In this document: positions 6,001 to 6,595 of the stretch, one piece after another | Numbering within the stretch: position 1 is the first letter of the stretch | How the letters are laid out: every line of letters begins with the position of its first letter | The notes under the pieces: model-generated | The model's database searches: none | Seen by the model: only the letters and a program-made list of their open reading frames with translations | Told to the model about the DNA's origin: nothing | Assembly (NCBI GenBank): GCA_007570945.1 | Contig: RKSH01000130.1 | Coordinates: 1 to 6,595 of the forward strand | Reading direction: 5' to 3' | Source of the DNA: Gammaproteobacteria bacterium | GTDB taxonomy: Bacteria > Pseudomonadota > Gammaproteobacteria > Arenicellales > Spongiicolonaceae | Length of the DNA: 6,595 nt | Made by a program: the position numbers and the translations under genes

Positions 6001-6595
6001 CAGCAACTCCGCACCGCACGGCCCGTGGCGGGCAAGGTGGTCGCGCGCCTCGCGAATTTCGCGCTCGCCGGGAAGAAAAACCAGCACATCGCCGGCGCCG
6101 CAATCACAGGCCTCGGCGACGACGGCGGCAAGATGATTCAAACCGGAGTCCGGCGCCGGCGGCGGGCGGTAGCGCACCTCCACCGGATACATGCGCCCCG
6201 AAACCTCCACCATCGGCGCGCCGTCAAAATGCGCGGCGAAACGGCGCGGGTTGATGGTGGCGGAGGTGATGATTAACCTCAGTTGCGGCCGCGCCGGCAG
6301 CAGGCGCTTGAGACAGCCGAGCAGAAAATCAATGTTAAGCGAGCGCTCGTGGGCCTCGTCAATGATGAGCGCGCCGTAGGCGCCGAGTTGCGGGTCCGTT
6401 TCCATTTCGCTGAGCAGCACGCCGTCGGTCATCACCTTAATGCGGGTCTTGTCGGAAACCCGCGCCGCAAAACGCACCCGGTATCCGACCATGCCGCCGA
6501 GCGGCGAGCCCAGCTCCTCCGCCACCCGCGCCGCCACCGTCCGCGCCGCAATGCGCCGCGGCTGCGTGTGCCCAATCATCCCCGCCGCCCCGCAC
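3064..6595 (-). CDS. hrpA: ATP-dependent RNA helicase HrpA, N-terminus outside the window
   Basis: DEAH-box RNA helicase of the cytosol; in E. coli HrpA is linked to mRNA processing and to relief of stalled or collided ribosomes. The frame is open to the right edge (codons continue upstream of the Met at 6577-6579), so the true start and the Walker A motif, roughly the first 120 residues by comparison with the ~1300-residue E. coli protein, are not seen. Numbering from that Met: motif Ia GHTQPRR (3-9), MTDGVLL (50-56), DEAH (74-77), ITSATI (104-109), VFLPGEREI (167-175), ATNVAETSLTVPGV (219-232) and QRAGRCGR (267-274). The winged-helix/HA2 region with KLLQELQAVD follows at about 300-390, then an OB-like region with PPKWVMAVELVET (532-544), and the long HrpA-specific C-terminal region (DUF3418) with SYRFEPG, VPLPLLNQL (741-749) and the end segment around IRYRWMLEEWRVS-like FIVRYRWMLEEWRVS (1123-1137). 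The last near-universal pieces are present, so the C-terminus is intact. A Gly/Asp-rich loop (478-489) replaces a usually non-Gly segment. No promoter is visible. Confidence 0.97.
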   Translation of the reverse strand, partial: CGAAGMIGHTQPRRIAARTVAARVAEELGSPLGGMVGYRVRFAARVSDKTRIKVMTDGVLLSEMETDPQLGAYGALIIDEAHERSLNIDFLLGCLKRLLPARPQLRLIITSATINPRRFAAHFDGAPMVEVSGRMYPVEVRYRPPPAPDSGLNHLAAVVAEACDCGAGDVLVFLPGEREIREARDHLARHGPCGAELLPLYARLPLAAQQKVFRRGEQRRIILATNVAETSLTVPGVRFVVDGGQARISRYSPGRKLQRLPVERVSRASAGQRAGRCGRVADGVCFRLYGEEDFASRAEFTDPEILRTSLAGVILRLKAGGLGAVEEFPFLDAPDKKQINDGYKLLQELQAVDGDGDLTPTGRRMAQLPLDPRAARMVLAAAGLGCLRPALVVVAGLSVNDPRITVDEHRDAALAAHKQFTDPASDFLSMLMLWRFFHRRTRGMTERKARIFCGKNFLSWRRMREWQDVHRQLRALVREMKIGGGAGGGDDDAGALHRALLCGLLGNIGMRGEDGEYEGPRGLRWRLFPGSALVARPPKWVMAVELVETRRLYARMAAPLKPQWVEQLAPQLVARNLSEPYWDAGRGKVMGCERVSLYGLTLRARRRVDFGALRPAEAREIFIRGALVEGRLPDGGDFHRANRALINQVRELEIRARRRDLLVSDHALFNFYDRRLPADVCTARGLRDWRDAGQKLRMSLADITTALFERFRPRDYPAALATAAGDIALSYRFEPGREDDGITARVPLPLLNQLRAADFDALVPGLLEEKVTALLRSLPKELRRKLGPAPNRARECLAQLTDTDGSPLGARLAEILRRLGGVTVSAGDFDEQKLDPHLRMKFAVVDEAGNTVGGGENLEELQKQFGAAAAGSFAAEAGGLWEGAQEMTAWRSGEIPRTVCVRRAGREVTAWPALEDRGDRVAPRLFDTEQAACAAQRGAVRRLLLLEDALARRLRRQFPQREKLARLYAGVGRAEDLFADLGEAVLREVFLRENDLPRTPEAFRELRARGAEKLGPACAELALRVAASLEQYRATRAVLEQSDFRGREVLREEVREQIAHLVYAGFAGRTSVDNLAHLPRYLQAVTVRLRRAQNSWDKDRRCAAEINPYWRRYLEVARGARSDAERAFIVRYRWMLEEWRVSLFAQELRTAHPVSRKRVHALWEEVTAEIDFARRS

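Noticed and set aside
3316..6276. A 986-codon open frame on the plus strand, antisense to hrpA
   Set aside because: Its first codon bases pair with the wobble bases of hrpA. Because hrpA rarely uses A at wobble positions, stops (which all begin with T) are rare in this frame. The product is a low-complexity Arg/Gln/His/Pro/Ala-rich string with no domain, while hrpA is certain.
1..6595. A novel defence, mobile or biosynthetic system
   Set aside because: No transposase, integrase, repeat array, toxin-antitoxin pair, retron or PKS/NRPS gene is present. The MazG here is the cellular two-domain type, and no mazEF genes lie beside it.

Overview
The window is gene-dense, GC-rich bacterial chromosome with six coding regions and almost no non-coding DNA. 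A full-length HrpA-type DEAH helicase, an E. coli-like RpiA and a two-domain MazG-like protein point to Proteobacteria, most likely a gammaproteobacterium; the genus cannot be read from this sequence. Third codon positions are GC-rich, but Lys is mostly AAA and Phe often TTT. No rRNA, tRNA, CRISPR array, insertion sequence, phage gene or attachment site was seen.

Layout: (1) 1-574, plus strand, the C-terminal part of a WbpA-type UDP-N-acetylglucosamine 6-dehydrogenase (surface polysaccharide precursor synthesis), cut by the left edge. (2) 586-1257, minus strand, ribose-5-phosphate isomerase A, convergent with the dehydrogenase. (3) 1258-1323, a 66-bp divergent spacer that must hold the start signals for rpiA on one side and the plus-strand cluster on the other. 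(4) 1324-3059, plus strand, a tight three-gene cluster: an unrecognised 78-residue protein, an Sfp-type 4'-phosphopantetheinyl transferase and a MazG-like nucleotide pyrophosphohydrolase, with a 3-bp gap and then a stop/start overlap. (5) 3064-6595, minus strand, hrpA, convergent with mazG over a 4-bp gap and cut by the right edge before its start and Walker A motif.

The genes are mostly housekeeping (sugar nucleotide oxidation, pentose phosphate pathway, carrier-protein activation, nucleotide pool cleaning, RNA/ribosome maintenance) and do not form one obvious pathway. I found no convincing new multi-gene system. The best leads are local: a MazG whose C-terminal catalytic domain has lost its acidic metal-binding residues, a phosphopantetheinyl transferase with Asp in place of the usual His of the FNxSH motif, and a small unrecognised protein at the head of their cluster.
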